A DNA stretch of 64,000 nucleotides from Moringa oleifera (GCA_021397835.1 JAJFZO010000094.1:7416001-7480000); one strand, 5' to 3'. Positions 1 to 12,183 are shown, counted from the stretch's first letter. Translations and numbers: made by a program. Notes: generated by a model not told the origin, from the letters alone.

Positions 1-270
1 ATCTGAGTGGGAGACAGGTTTTCATCAGTGACTACAGTAATAGATGCTTCACAATAAACCAAATTATTAAAAATTCAAAGCAATAGCTTTATACTTCCAG
101 AGGTCTATCATGCTTTACTGCAAAACCAACCTCAGACTATAGCATGTTGTTTACACCTATTATTCTGTCTTTTTATGAATCTTTCAGTATGGAAACTATG
201 AGAGCAATCAACAAATAGAACTCAAACGCATAAGTAAACAAAGATCACAAGTATTCTGCAGGAAAAATAT

Positions 271-302
<32 letters not shown>

Positions 303-1569
303 TATGTATATGGATATATGCCAACCTGGCATGAAGTATTGTCCCCATGGTGCCTATCTGAGTCACCATAACCTGGAGGTGTTTCACTTATTAGAAAATA
401 TCCAATTCATAGGAGCACACAAGCAAACCCACCCACACAGAAACATGCAGTCATGCATGTAAACTGTAATAAAGAAGGTGCCATGCTTACAAGAAAATGA
501 TCGTCATATCCACAAATGACAAAATCTGTTTTGTTTCCCTACAAAACAAAAGGTTATCTCCTCAGCAAATTTAATTACTTGACATTAAGACATGATCTTG
601 ACCATATGGATGGTTAAATAACAACTTCTATCGCTTACAACAGCAGAAAGAAGAATGAAACATTATGTTAGCCAGCAGATGCCAAAGATAGTGTACCAGA
701 TCAAAATGTTATGCAGAAACATAATGTCTTTAGATATGCAAAAACTGCAATTTCAAAGCACATACAGCCACTAAGATAACTCATAAAAGTCACCTATATT
801 GTTACCTTTAACAAGACAGCAGAATATGCCTATAAGGTGGACTATACAAAATGAATTCCCATAATTTTATTTTCTCTACTGAAACTGCATAATTTGGGTT
901 AATTAAAACCATATACATTATTTCACCAAATTTGACCATAAAGGAATCCTCTTACTATTGTTCATCGGGTTTTTCATTGTTGTAATTCTCCTCAATTTAT
1001 GACAATCAAACCAGCTTTATCATTCCCATAGTTAAACTAAAAAATAGTACCAAGTTGCAATTTATAAATCATTGTGTTAGCCGTCATTGGAAGAATTCAG
1101 TCCACAGCTCACATTTAAAAAAGAAAAGAAAAAACAAAACATCTTTGCTACCTATTCTTAACTCCTGCCAATACCCAATCGATAAGTACTTTCACCTAGA
1201 CTCAACAGAAAGTTAAGTAAGGAAACTTCGAATTATCAAGCAACTCATGGATCACCATAGTTAAGGTAAGACATGGCGGTAGTCACCAAAGCTCTGTGGT
1301 AAATACCCACAAAAAATGGAAATAAAAATTTACACTAAAGCAAGCAGATGATGGACAAAATAGAAGTCTAAAAGAAAAAACAGCAGTAATAAACTCCATC
1401 TGTGCTTCCCTCGTCCAGTACGTTCTCTAGAAGCTACGCATAAGGGAGCTAATATACCGCCCAGCATCGACTCTCTTGAATAGAAAATGAACAAAAAGCC
1501 GGCTAATACCTTGATATCCGAAGAGAAACTTTTCAGGGAAACAGGAAAATCTGGTGCTGAACTGCCCAT
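1..1569 (-). CDS. Proteasome assembly chaperone 3-like protein, 5' part (runs off left edge)
   Basis: Three short coding exons can be joined on the minus strand: 1569-1510 (20 codons, starting MGSSAPDF), 538-491 (16 codons, GNKTDFVICGYDDHFL) and 372-326 (47 nt, VMVTQIGTMGTILHA plus the first two bases of an Arg codon). All junctions are GT-AG and the phases agree. The string VTQIGTMGTILHAR after a YDDH stretch is the pattern I know from plant homologues of PSMG3/PAC3, which help assemble the 20S proteasome alpha ring in the cytosol. The rest of the roughly 120-residue protein would lie to the left of the window. A possible acceptor AG is at bases 4-3, but the codon it would create is not the expected Lys, so that junction is unsure. 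None of these exons is long enough to appear as a convincing single ORF; the case rests on the joined peptide and on its position next to the SNL6-like gene, as in Arabidopsis. Confidence 0.72.
270..310. repeat. TA/CA dinucleotide microsatellite
   Basis: A short TA run of about 20 bases followed by ACACACATATA lies in the intron or 3' flank just left of the third PAC3-like exon. It is simple sequence only. Confidence 0.7.
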
Positions 1570-3989
1570 ATCAGTCTCGCTCCGTCACCTGCTATGTAGA
1601 ATTCCTAAGAATGGTCTACTTCCACCTTCATACTTTCTTCTTTTCTCTTAATTAGTTAAAAAGGCTTCCTGTTTTCTTTTCTAACAAGATTGTTGACTCC
1701 TCAGCCCAAAAAGCGTGGAAGCTGACTAAACGAAAAAGCCCAATTAAGTGAAGACGACTGAGTCATAAAAAGGTTTTATTAAGCCCAATAGACCTAAGAT
1801 TAGGTTATAGCATACATGTAGTATATAAAAAATAACGTTATATTAAGTTATTTTTTAATTTAAACTTTATTATATTAATTAACTCAATTTAATGTGGACC
1901 AATTTTTAAAAAATGAAGATTTTAAAAAATTAATTTAAAATAAAAAATTATCCGTTGAAGGAAAAATGAGAATTTAAAAATTAAAGAAAATTCCTTTTTC
2001 CTTCTTATCCATCTCTTTCTCTCTTTTATATTTATATTTTTTTTATTTTTTCTATTAATTCTTTTTGTTGCTTCTAAAAACAATCTAAAAGTTTAGTTGA
2101 CCGTGCATAAAATATTATTCTCACTGTAAATATACCTAATTCATTCACCGAGTCAACGCCAATGTTGAAGTCTTCTTAACACTTGATCTCAGGGCTCTAA
2201 ATGTAATTTATTAAGACATTAAGGTCTAAATTAATTGAATTTTATTTAAAAAGTAATTTAATATTAATTTAATTATCAATTATTGATTCCTTTTAGTTTA
2301 CTGGTCTTGCCATGAATAACCAAATTTCAAGACTGTTGAGTCTCAAAAAAAAAAAAAAAAAGATAAATAGGGAAGGTTGAATTTGGAAATCAAAGTGGTT
2401 GCCAATTCACTATGAGCCTTCTTTATTGAACTTGACGAGGCGTTGCCCATAGTATGAGCCCCAACAGTGTTATGGACTTGCTGGGTTGACCAACTGGCTA
2501 GTTCTGGTGTGCGCACAGACTGGCGTAAAAACCCAATAGGAATCATCCACGTCACAAGTTTAAAAAACTGTTTCGCCAAAAGGTGCTGTTCACTGGCTTG
2601 CCTTGCGTCACAGCCGTGTCGTTCTAATGATTTCAGGCAACTACCAAGCCAATCCCGTGCTTACTGGTCATTCAACTCACCAGGTGTCTCGTTACTCCGA
2701 TACTTCCGTTTACTCACTTACCCACTTAGCCGAGCAGTTTCTCTTAGCCGAGCCGAGTTCTGTTCCTGGACTCGTTTTAAGCTGGTTTTACTTTTAAATG
2801 GGATTAAAGAATTAATCTATTATTTTTTCAATAACACAAAACACTTTCGCATTAAATATAAAAAAATAAAATTTATTTAAGACCAAAAAAAAAAGACAAT
2901 CCATTATTCTTTAATCTAATGTTAATTACAATTTCATTAAAATAAAAAAGAATTAAATAACTGTCTTTTTTAACTTTTTGCAATTAATCTGTCCCTTGGA
3001 TATTTACTCATGTTAATCATTTTGTTATAGAAAAATAATACAAATATTTAATGATTTTAGATTTTGAATCACTGGTATTATTAATTTAAATTATATTAAA
3101 TTATAAATATAATTTCTTTTGAGGATCTTTTTTCTGAGACATTAATATTTTAATGGTATGACATTTCAATGCACAAGAAATGACTAATTGACGAAAATTG
3201 TTTCAAGTATTTTATTTTTTCTTGATTAAAATGATAAATAAAACTAACATTTTTATCTTTTCATTGAAATATCAAAAAATAATTTTTATGATAAATTATT
3301 AATTTTAAATAATATTTACAAAAAAATTAAAAAATTAAAATCTTATATATTGATAGATAAAATAATTTTTATGTAAAAAATTTATATCAAATTTAATTGA
3401 CTTACATTTTGTTCACGAACTTATATTTTTGCTGAATTTTAAATTTAAATTTTTTTATTTAATATTAATGATTTTGCATATATATGCAATGTGTATATGA
3501 TTTTTATGTTTATAATTATCTTATCACTTTATTAAATACTATTAAAATAAATAAAATAATTTGTTTACATCAAAATTAAAAAATATATATATAATATAAA
3601 TATTTTTAAAATATTTTATTTATTTTGATAATATTTAACGAGATGTTAGTTAATTATATAAATAAAACTTACATGAACATCTCATATATGTAAAATTATT
3701 AATGTTAATAAAAACTGTAAATAAAAATTAATTAAAATATAAATATTAAATAAATATAATTTTTTTATAAATTTTAATTTAAAAGCATAAGTAAAATAAA
3801 TGTTGTGTTGATATAATTAACCTTATATATTATTAAGTATAAATATAAAAACATTTGAAATCCAAAAAGTCAAACATTGGACAAGAAAATTGGCATTAAC
3901 AATTTGACCCTTTTCTATAAAATTAAAAAAAAAAAAAAGATTTTGGTGTGAAAGATCAATGGAAGTACATTTTTGAATAAAAGTTTTGT

Positions 3990-4200
3990 TTTGACAAATA
4001 AGCAGAGGTTGTTTGGTGAGTCAGTAGTGCTGCAGGTGCCACCCCGTGAGCCTTCTGAGCAAAGAGCCACATTGACCCAATGGCGAGAGGCCCTTGTGTC
4101 TGGTGGACCGGGGAGGCAAGACTCACCGAGTCCAACCACTGACTTCATTCTACGCCTGTATAGAGCAAGTAGGTCGGCTGCAAAAGCCTAATGTCAGAGA
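3990..4200. repeat. GC-richer island with an inverted repeat, possible small transposon remnant
   Basis: Within AT-rich DNA, GGTGAGTC at 4015-4022 is repeated in inverse orientation as GACTCACC at 4120-4127, bracketing about 97 bases. The arms sit in a GTTTGGTGAGTC context that resembles ends of non-autonomous DNA transposons, but I found no target-site duplication. The 72- and 77-codon ORFs across it resemble nothing I know. Confidence 0.25.
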
Positions 4201-6660
4201 AATGGTAGGTGTTAGCTTAACGAACCAGCATCTACTCCCTTGACAACATGCACACACATACGTACATGGCCACCTTTAATTTATTTTATTTTTCAAAAAT
4301 AATTAAAAATTAAATAAATTTTAATTTTAATTTTATATTATTAATTATATTATTTATATTTAAAAAATAATAAATCAAATTAATTTAATTTAAATTAAAC
4401 CTTAACTCAAATAATTATATATAACTAATTAAAAATATATTTGTTATTAAAATAATTCAAATGAATTTTTCATTTTATTTTGAATCTCTCTTAAATTTAA
4501 ATAATTTTTAAAATAATATCTGTTTTTTATAATTTTAATAATATAAATTTTTAAAAATGTTTTCAATACTCATAAAGTTTTAATTTTTTTTTGTAATGGT
4601 AGCTTAAATATTTTTTACATTTGTGAAATATTTCGAATCCAATTCATTGTATAAGATTTTTAATTTTAATTTTTTTATAAAATTTAAATTAGTTTTAAAT
4701 TAATTTTTTAATTTTTAATTTTTAATTCATAAAATACAATAAATATCAAAAAATGAATTTTTTATTTTTAAATAAAAAATATCATCACTTTGTTTTAGAA
4801 AACATACATCATTAATATCTAATGTTGTTGAAATGAATTTTGAATTTCATGAGACATTATTTGTTTTTCTTGCAATCTTATAATTATTGTTTAATTACAA
4901 AGTATACTTTTAAACATGATCGAAGTTAAAGTTAATTTTTTATAATTTTAATATTTATTTACATGTATAGAATTAAAATTTATAATTAAAATATTTTTAA
5001 CTTATAATTTTTTAAAATAATATATATTTTAATCTAAATTAATAACACAAAATTTATTTGATTATTTTTTACATAACATATGATAAATATTAAAATTTTA
5101 TATAATGTCTAATGATTTTAATATATATATTAAGCCCAGACCTTTCAATCCCATATGATTCTATTTTTATTTTTAAAAACATGTAAATATAAAAATAAGT
5201 TTAAATTTCAAAAATCATACGATGTTTGATCATAATTTTATATCATTTATAAATTTATCAACAAAATTCAATATAAATATAAATATAATTTTTATAAAAT
5301 ATTTTTTATTATATACTTTTTAATTAAATAAAACAATATAATTATAATGAAAATAAATAATATATCATGATATCATAATAATATTTTTACCAGCAATTTT
5401 AGTCTCTTGTTTTATCCTAAAAAGTCTCGGGATAAAACATCTATTTCTCAATAAGATCAACCGTTCATTTGATTGCATGACGAGCTCCTTTATTTCCGAT
5501 GAAATTATGTTTCTTCGACAAAATACCTAATATGTAATGTCGACTTGTTTTCCCGTCAAAACCATATATTTTACGACATTCTCATAACTAATCCAACATC
5601 TCTTTACTTTTAGCCTAATCACATGTCAACAACTAAAACATGAAAGGGAACCTTATTGTCTCCCACATCAACCGCTTCAAATCAATTTGTTGCTTATTAC
5701 TACTAATTAATCACTTCAAAAACTTATAGAAACTTCTTCTCGTAAAGTATCAATTGCGATCAACGGAAATGTGGACTACTTGGGTACCTCGTGTTTATTA
5801 ATTTATTGATTACGATAAACCTATATGTCAAAGTTAACTACTTTTGCTATGATGAATTTGACATTTTTCAATTTCGATTTGATCAGCTTCGTTGATCATA
5901 TACATAACTAACAATTGGTCCAATAAATCAAGGATAAGTATAATTATTTTATCTTTTTTAAAATAATTTTGTTTAATAAATATAACATTGTTTCAAATTT
6001 TATTGAATATAAAAATTTCTAAAATTATTTTTCAAAATATATTTTATATAAAATAATAAAAAATATAAATTAATTATTAAAGCAATTATTAACAAAAATA
6101 TATTTATTATGTATTAACTATTTTAATTTATTAATGTATTTCAATATAAAATAAAGATTATATAAAGTCTTAATATTTAATCCATGTTACTAATTTAATT
6201 TTTATATTTTAAAAGTGATAAATTTAATTTTAAAATATTAATTTATTTTAAATTAAATCTTAATTTGAATGATTATAAAAATTAAGAATATTTTTTAAAA
6301 AATATATTAAAAATAATTTAAATAAATTATTCACTTTATTTTAAGTTCAAAGTCTATCTCTTAAGTTTGAATAATTTTTTTAAATTTTAATTATTTAAAT
6401 TTTAAAATATATATTTTTTGATATTTAAAAAATTATAAAATTGTTATGATGATAAAATAAATATTTTTTATATATGTAAAAATTTTTAATCTGAACTTCA
6501 TTGTACAAAATTGTTAATTTAAATATCTATAATTTTTAAATTCTTTTATAATATTTAATTTATTTTAAAATGATATATTATATTTTAATTTACTATTTTT
6601 TTAATGCAAAAATTTAATTAACCAAAAAGTAAATATTAAAATTTTATAAAATTTTTATTT

Positions 6661-6663
<3 letters not shown>

Positions 6664-6693
<30 letters not shown>
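6664..6693. repeat. (TA)n microsatellite
   Basis: About 14 TA repeats upstream of the SNL6-like promoter. Confidence 0.9.
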
Positions 6694-6696
<3 letters not shown>

Positions 6697-6898
6697 AGAG
6701 AATTTTTTTTAAAGAATATAGGTTACTGCAATTAATATTAAGAGGCGTTAAATAATAAAAAAGTAACACGTTAAACATTTGAGCTTAGCGGCTGATTAGC
6801 CCGAGCCGAGCCGAGATGAACATATATTAATCGTCCTTTTTTGACGGTCTCAAGGACCAGGTGCTTTTCACATGACAGGCAATAGATAAGTCTTCGCT

Positions 6899-6949
6899 CT
6901 ATCTCTCTCTCTCTCTCTCCTCTTTCCCTCTATCAGTGTCTGTATAAAT
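6899..6949 (+). promoter_or_regulatory. CT microsatellite and TATA box of the SNL6-like gene
   Basis: A CT run (6903-6919) is followed by TATAAAT at 6943-6949. The TATA lies about 160 bases before the ATG at 7111, so transcription would begin near 6975 with a leader of about 135 bases. CT-rich stretches near the start site are common in plant promoters. This is placed by consensus only. Confidence 0.5.
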
Positions 6950-7110
6950 CTCTCTCCTAGCCCCCCGAATAGCTTGTGCAAGACTAATACAACGAGAAGG
7001 CATAGTTGAAAGGACTCTGAGCGACAGTTACTCTACATCGGTTCCCTGTCACGTCTCAACAGTTTTGTCAAGAAGAAGCAGCTCCGTAGAGAAACAAAGC
7101 ATAAAAGGAA

Positions 7111-9723
7111 ATGGGAGTTGTACGAACGGGAGAGAGCAAGAGAACGAAGATTGAGGAGTTCCGCCGCACGGTGCTATCGTGCTCCGCTTTGCAGAGGAGG
7201 AAAGATGAGGAAGAGCTCAGAGGCTTGCGGTTTTCGACGAAGGGCATGATGGATCATGAAGACGAGAAACTGGTTTGTGTGACCAGTGGTGTTTCCTTCT
7301 TGGGCCTTGCCATTGTCGACTGCCTCTTGCTTCAGGGCTACTCCGTTAGAATCATCGTCGACAACGAAGGTAATCTCCCTCTCTCTGAATTCTCAACGTT
7401 AATCCTTTCGTTTTCGTAGTAGGAATAAACCCAACGTCAGTTTTCTTTCTAGAAATAGTTTTTTAATACTAAATTCTTTTGGTTTTATATATGCTCAGTG
7501 GGTGGATACATTATAGGTCTTGTATACTGTTTAGTCATAGTTTTGGATTTAAAGAATATAAGACTAGAAATGGCAAGATTGGATTGTTTACGAGATCCCC
7601 ATTTTTCCTTTCATTTTCGTCACAAGGAGAATGTGACCAGAAGAAAGAAGAATTCATATAGAATTCTTAGTGGACTAATTCTTGATTAGTTTAGAAAACC
7701 CACTTCAAATTAAATATATTCTGGTATTAAATTACTATCCAACGATGAAGATTAGGTTCACTAAGTTGGCTCCTGGGAATCAAATGATTTGCTCTTTAAT
7801 TACTCTGGTAGTTCTTGATTTTGTTCTTAATTTAAATGGCACTGTTGGCTCCAAAATGCAGAGGACATGGAGAAAGTGAAAGAGATGGAAATGACCTTTA
7901 ACAATAAGGTTAACGCAGTTATGGCGAAGTTGAGTGAGGTGCTGAGATTGACAGAGGCGTTTGAAGGCTGTCGTGGCGTGTTTCACACCTCCGCATTTGC
8001 CGACCCTGCTGGCATCTCTGGATACTCTGTAAGCTCTCCTTCTCATTTTATTCTGACATATTTTGTAGTTTTTGTTGCAAAATATCTGTACGTTTTCATA
8101 TTACGCAACAAGACAGCGTTGTCAGAAATATCACTTAATAGCCTCACCTACCCATTAATCAAAGAAGTTGCAGAGAGATTAATATTCTACTTTAGTTAGG
8201 TTTCTTCCTTCTTTCTTTAATGATCAATAAGGTGTCTGATTGCGAGAGGACTATATTAGTGCTAGGAAACTTGGGATAATATGGTCTAGTCAGATTAAGT
8301 GAATTGAATTTAATATCTTACTGGTAATCAATGAACTCTATGAGTGTATCTTTCTTGCTTTGCTGCATTTTTTTTTTCTGGCATGGCTGAGCATATAAAC
8401 AAACAGAGCTGTCTTTGCAATATTAATTGCACATGCCCTCTTAGTCCAGATTGCCCATCTGAACCCAGAAGCAGCCAGGGTCCACTTCTGGGTGCATTTC
8501 AACTGGCTCTGCCAATTGGGTTTTATGGCATTTATGGACACCTCCATCACAATAAGCATATCTCATCAGGTTACTGTGCTGCCAGATCTACCATTGCAGA
8601 GTGAGCATAAAAAACAATGAAGATGGACCCTTGCCTGTTATGCAGAAAGCATGTCAATAATGTCCATAAACACATTGTAATTGTAATTATAAGATAATTT
8701 AGATTGCAAATTCAAGCTTTTAACCCCCTCTAACAAAGACTTCAATCATATGGTAGAAATCCATGGCTGAGATAGAAGTGAAGGCCTGTGAAAATGTAAT
8801 GGAGGCATGTGCAAGGACATCGTCCGTGAGGAACTGTGTGCTGACTTCTTCACTTGTGGCCTGCATATGGCGAGAGGGTAGTCTGGATGATCTTTCTTCT
8901 GTTGTTAACCATGACTCCTGGAGTGATGAATCAGTTTGCAAAGACAAAAAGGTATTTTTCCTTTCCTCCCAAGATCACTGTACTCTGATAAAAACTGGCT
9001 CTGATTGTCTGATGGGACCATGTATTTCACGTTGAAAATGGTGGCTGCCAAACAAAACGCACCAAGAATATTGTGACTAAGGTTTCTTAACAATTTTGTC
9101 TTGAATATCACTCTTGTCAAGGGCCTACTTCTTCATCCTTTTGAGTCTGGATACTAACTTACCAGTTTCGATATTGACAGCTCTGGTATGCTTTGGGCAA
9201 GTTAAGGGCAGAGAAGGCTGCATGGGGAGCAGCAGAGGGCAAGGGCTTCAAATTGGCCACCATCTGCCCTGGACTCGTCACAGGACCTCAATTCTACAGC
9301 AGAAACCCAACAGCAACAATTGCTTATCTAAAAGGTATATTGCCAGAACCCTGTACTGTCTTTTAACCTCACATGAAGATAAAAGTCTTTACAAACAATA
9401 ATGGGTCACTATTAAAAATTGCAGGAGCTCAAGAAATGTATGCAAATGGGCTGCTAGCAACTGTTGATGTCAACAGGTTGGCTAAGGCTCATGTAAGTGT
9501 GTTCCAGGCAATGAACAACACAGCCTTTGGGAGATACATCTGCTTTGATAATGTCATAGGGAGAGCAGGCGAAGCAGAGAGCTTGGCACAGCAAATTGGC
9601 ATGCCAGCAAATAAGATTTGCAGCAGTTTATCCTGTGATCTTCCATCTAGGTTCATATTGTCTAAGAGGAAGCTTTCCTCTCTTATGTCAAGAACACTGA
9701 GAAGCTGTTATAATGAAAGTTGA
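7111..9723 (+). CDS. Cinnamoyl-CoA reductase-like SNL6-type NAD(P)-binding protein
   Basis: Five exons: 7111-7369, 7862-8028, 8757-8951, 9181-9334 and 9425-9723, giving 357 residues, all GT-AG and in phase. The protein belongs to the extended short-chain dehydrogenase/reductase superfamily, CCR/DFR-like branch. The Rossmann beta-alpha-beta unit is at residues 54-85 ([11 protein letters not shown], then an acidic residue at the end of strand 2). The catalytic Tyr-x-x-x-Lys is YALGK at 210-214. The glycine motif is changed from the usual TGAxGFIG, and the CCR signature around NWYCYGK is absent, so true cinnamoyl-CoA reductase activity is doubtful; the SNL6 group is linked to phenylpropanoid and defence phenotypes in rice. 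An N-terminal extension of about 50 residues precedes the fold. A second in-frame Met at 46-47 could be an alternative start. Homologue at the same place in Arabidopsis: At5g14700 (from memory). Confidence 0.9.
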
Positions 9724-10560
9724 ATAATCTAATTAGCTTTAAGTGGTAAGGTTAAAATGAGCTTAGTACCAAGTGCTAGTAATATATTATTTGTTTGTAG
9801 GAAAAAGAAAATAAGATAAGCAAGAGCTGTCATCCATTGCAATTATATATTTAAATATTTTATTATATGCATTTATCTTCATGTCTAATGCATTTACTTT
9901 TTTTTAATTAAAAAAAATTGCAAATGGACCTTATGTTAGTTAAGAAGTATTAGGGGAAGCTATTTTTTTTTTCTTCTGCAATAATATATTTTGTAAACTG
10001 ATTGTTTCTAAATTTTTAAATAAAAATAAACAAAATAAATATATTTATAATAATCATATAACCAAATGAACATGTATTTAATTGATAAAAAATTGAATGA
10101 TATTAAAAGTTGAAATATTTTATATTAAAATTGATATAATAATATTAAATTATATATTACAATGTTGTTTTCATAAAACTTTTACCTTTTGTTGTATGTA
10201 AATTTTATGTGTGATATTTTGGACACACTTCTGACATCAAGCTATACCGTTATTTCCGAATTAACATTTTCTTGTAACATTTTTATGTTAAAATTAACAT
10301 ATTTTTCAAAAAAATAATGTATTTTTATTAAAATTAATATATTTTATATTAAATTTAATATAAAATTATATCATTTCTAATACAAAATATGTCAATCTTT
10401 TACACAAAAAATTCATATTAATTTTAATATATCAACCTTTCACAAAAGAACATATGAATGTTCGAGGTAAAAAATATACATAAAAAAATTTGAAACAATC
10501 TAATTACAAAAAGTGATTATTGCAGAAGATAAAAAAAATTCAAGCTAAAAAAAGGGAAAA
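9724..10560. other. 3' flank and AT-rich spacer
   Basis: The first 150 bases after the stop are probably the 3' UTR of the SNL6-like gene. From about 9840 to 10560 the sequence is strongly A/T with poly-T and poly-A tracts and no ORF or RNA-gene signal that I can support. Confidence 0.5.
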
Positions 10561-11215
10561 CGCCTTATCGCATATAACCTTGCAATTTCAGTCACAGCAA
10601 GGTTTCTGAAAGTCAAATAATTGATTCAAACGAGCTCATAAAATATTCCTCAAAAGCATATTGGTTCTACAGGTTACACCAATTCAACATGAACCCTAGA
10701 TAACAGTATTAAATGAGTAATGATAAATCAAGCAGAAGCATTTTCAATGGCAATAGCAAATATCTACAGAACCATTTAGCCCAGAAGTCAACAAGTTTCC
10801 ATCAAAATCAATGATTCAGCTTCAAGCATTTCCACCTTCAAAGGCGAAAAAGGAATCCATAATGGTCATATCAGCCATTGTAGAGAGAAGGAAAACAAAA
10901 AAAGAAAAAAGGGCTCAGAGAGTTGCTGTCTGTGCTCAAGGAAGAACTTTTCTCAAAGCTCTTCTCATACAAGAGGTGTCAGAATATATTAGCACTCTTC
11001 ATCTTCGCCCTAATTCATATCATTTTTCCAGGAAAGTTTCTTTCCAAAGAAAATCAAAAGAAAAACAAAGCCCAACCAAGGGCACGCCGCACGCACAAAA
11101 ACGATCTATCAAGGGAAAGAAGAACACGGAAAAAGAGGCAACAGCCGCATCACGATGAACTAGGGTTTAGCATTGGATTTGATCGAAGCAATGGACTGCT
11201 GAGCATATTTATAGA
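10560..11215 (-). other. Probable small transcription unit (micro-ORF or non-coding RNA)
   Basis: On the minus strand a compact plant promoter can be read: a TGGGCC-type site II element (AGGCCCAAAA, about 11221-11231), TATAAATA at about 11207-11214, and a telo box AAACCCTA at about 11161-11168 just after the expected start. This combination is typical of genes for translation and ribosome biogenesis, including snoRNA genes. Downstream sequence is non-AT-rich for about 550 bases but holds only tiny ORFs. The best is 10878-10822, 18 codons (MADMTIMDSFFAFEGGNA) with a good start context, preceded by two shorter ones (one encodes MRRALRKVLP). The sequence then becomes AT-rich like a 3' UTR. The plus-strand ORFs over the same bases look like shadows. 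Confidence 0.4.
10911..11010 (-). ncRNA. Candidate C/D-box snoRNA-like sequence
   Basis: Reading the minus strand, GGGC (11010-11007) and GCCC (10914-10911) could form a terminal stem. Just inside are ATGAAGA, one mismatch from the C box RUGAUGA, and CTGA, a perfect D box. An internal CTGA could be a D' box. A run of T follows. The C box is imperfect and I could not place the guide segments on rRNA, so this is only a candidate inside the small transcription unit. Confidence 0.18.
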
Positions 11216-11723
11216 ATCTTTTTGGGCCTTTCAGGCTCTAAGACTCTACATGGGCTGCCCGCAACACAAACCCATGGCCCCTTAGACAAGCGGGCTCCAG
11301 GTTCTTCCTTCCCCGTCAAGAACACAAAACAAAACGTTCATTCCACCCCCCGAATTGCCCCAGGAGCAATGATTAGGTTGAATGTCAAAATCAGATCATT
11401 CAAGCATTTTTTTTCGAACACCTGACAAACTCAAATGGATTCCTAGCCGACCCGCTTGCCTAAATCTCTCCAATATCTTATCCACACAAATTTCCTATTA
11501 ATTAAATTCACTAATCTCTGGGTCTAATTAACTCTCAACGTGCTTCCACCCTTCAACGATCATTCAAGTAAAATCGCTCCATATTAACCGAACTTTCAAA
11601 CTTCTGTTTTCTTGACCAGCTTGAACAATTCAATGTTCAAAGTTGAAAGGTACAATTTCAATAAAGTTTAAAATTTTAAATTAATTAAAAAAAAACTTCA
11701 AACGACTGGCTCTATAAAAACCT

Positions 11724-11814
11724 CACGTGCACGTGTCATATTTGCTGACCATTTTTTCCTTCGCTACAATGAAGCTTTGAATGTGGCGGCACGTGTCCTG
11801 ACTTGGCTCACGTG
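11724..11814. promoter_or_regulatory. Cluster of four G-boxes (CACGTG), two as ABRE-like CACGTGTC
   Basis: CACGTG occurs at 11724, 11730, 11790 and 11809; those at 11730 and 11790 read CACGTGTC, the core of an abscisic-acid response element. Four copies in 91 bases are far more than chance predicts. G-boxes bind bZIP and bHLH factors. They lie upstream of the likely leader of the Cys-rich protein gene (CDS from 13953), or could serve the minus-strand small transcription unit at 11.2 kb. Confidence 0.55.
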
Positions 11815-12101
11815 CATGAGTCATGCAGAGCAAAGAAGAGGGAAAGGGAAGACAGGGACATATTTCCTATATTCGCTGTCATCAGGACTCATCGAAGACC
11901 ATGCCCTCATCTGATCCATCTCTCTGTAAAGCTCCATTTTTTAATGCTCTCTCTTCACTGTCCTTTCTATAAGATATTGCTTTGCTCCTTTTAAGAAAGG
12001 TTTACCACTCACTAAAATAAGATTAAACTTGCGGAGTTCTCACTGAGACGAGTCTGTGTGTGTACGTGAGTGAGAGAGAGAGGGATTCCTCTTTTGTGTA
12101 A

Positions 12102-12182
12102 ATGTTAGATAAACAAGGGTACTTCATGGCTTATGGGTACCTTCAGATCAGATCAAACTTGTGTTTCCTTCTTCCCACTTAG
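12102..12182 (+). other. Possible upstream ORF (26 codons) in the leader of the Cys-rich protein gene
   Basis: ATG at 12102 opens 26 codons (starting MLDKQGYFMAYGY) and ends with TAG at 12180-12182. It sits between a GA-rich leader-like stretch and a CT microsatellite. If the 12326-13907 intron is real, this would be a uORF in the mature 5' UTR. Coding status is unproven. Confidence 0.25.
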
Positions 12183-12183
12183 A

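Larger units (their letters stand above)
1570..6780. other. Long AT-rich intergenic stretch
   Basis: About 5 kb between the divergent PAC3-like and SNL6-like genes. Most is A/T homopolymer-like sequence without coding character. Two islands of more balanced composition stand out: about 2400-2790 (open for 137 codons on the plus strand, no family resemblance) and about 3990-4200 (see the hairpin entry). A third, at about 5390-5930, contains only ordinary mixed sequence. I see no transposase, reverse transcriptase or RNA gene. The promoter of the PAC3-like gene would lie at about 1570-1800, but no clear TATA element was identified there. Confidence 0.6.

Noticed and set aside
2467..2880. 137-codon plus-strand ORF in the spacer
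   Set aside because: No recognisable family, Arg/Ser-rich with a low-complexity AT tail, and an overlapping ORF in another frame; nothing favours coding.
10811..11285. 115- and 120-codon plus-strand ORFs
   Set aside because: Lys/Arg-rich A-run artefacts in two overlapping frames; the promoter signals here point to the minus strand.
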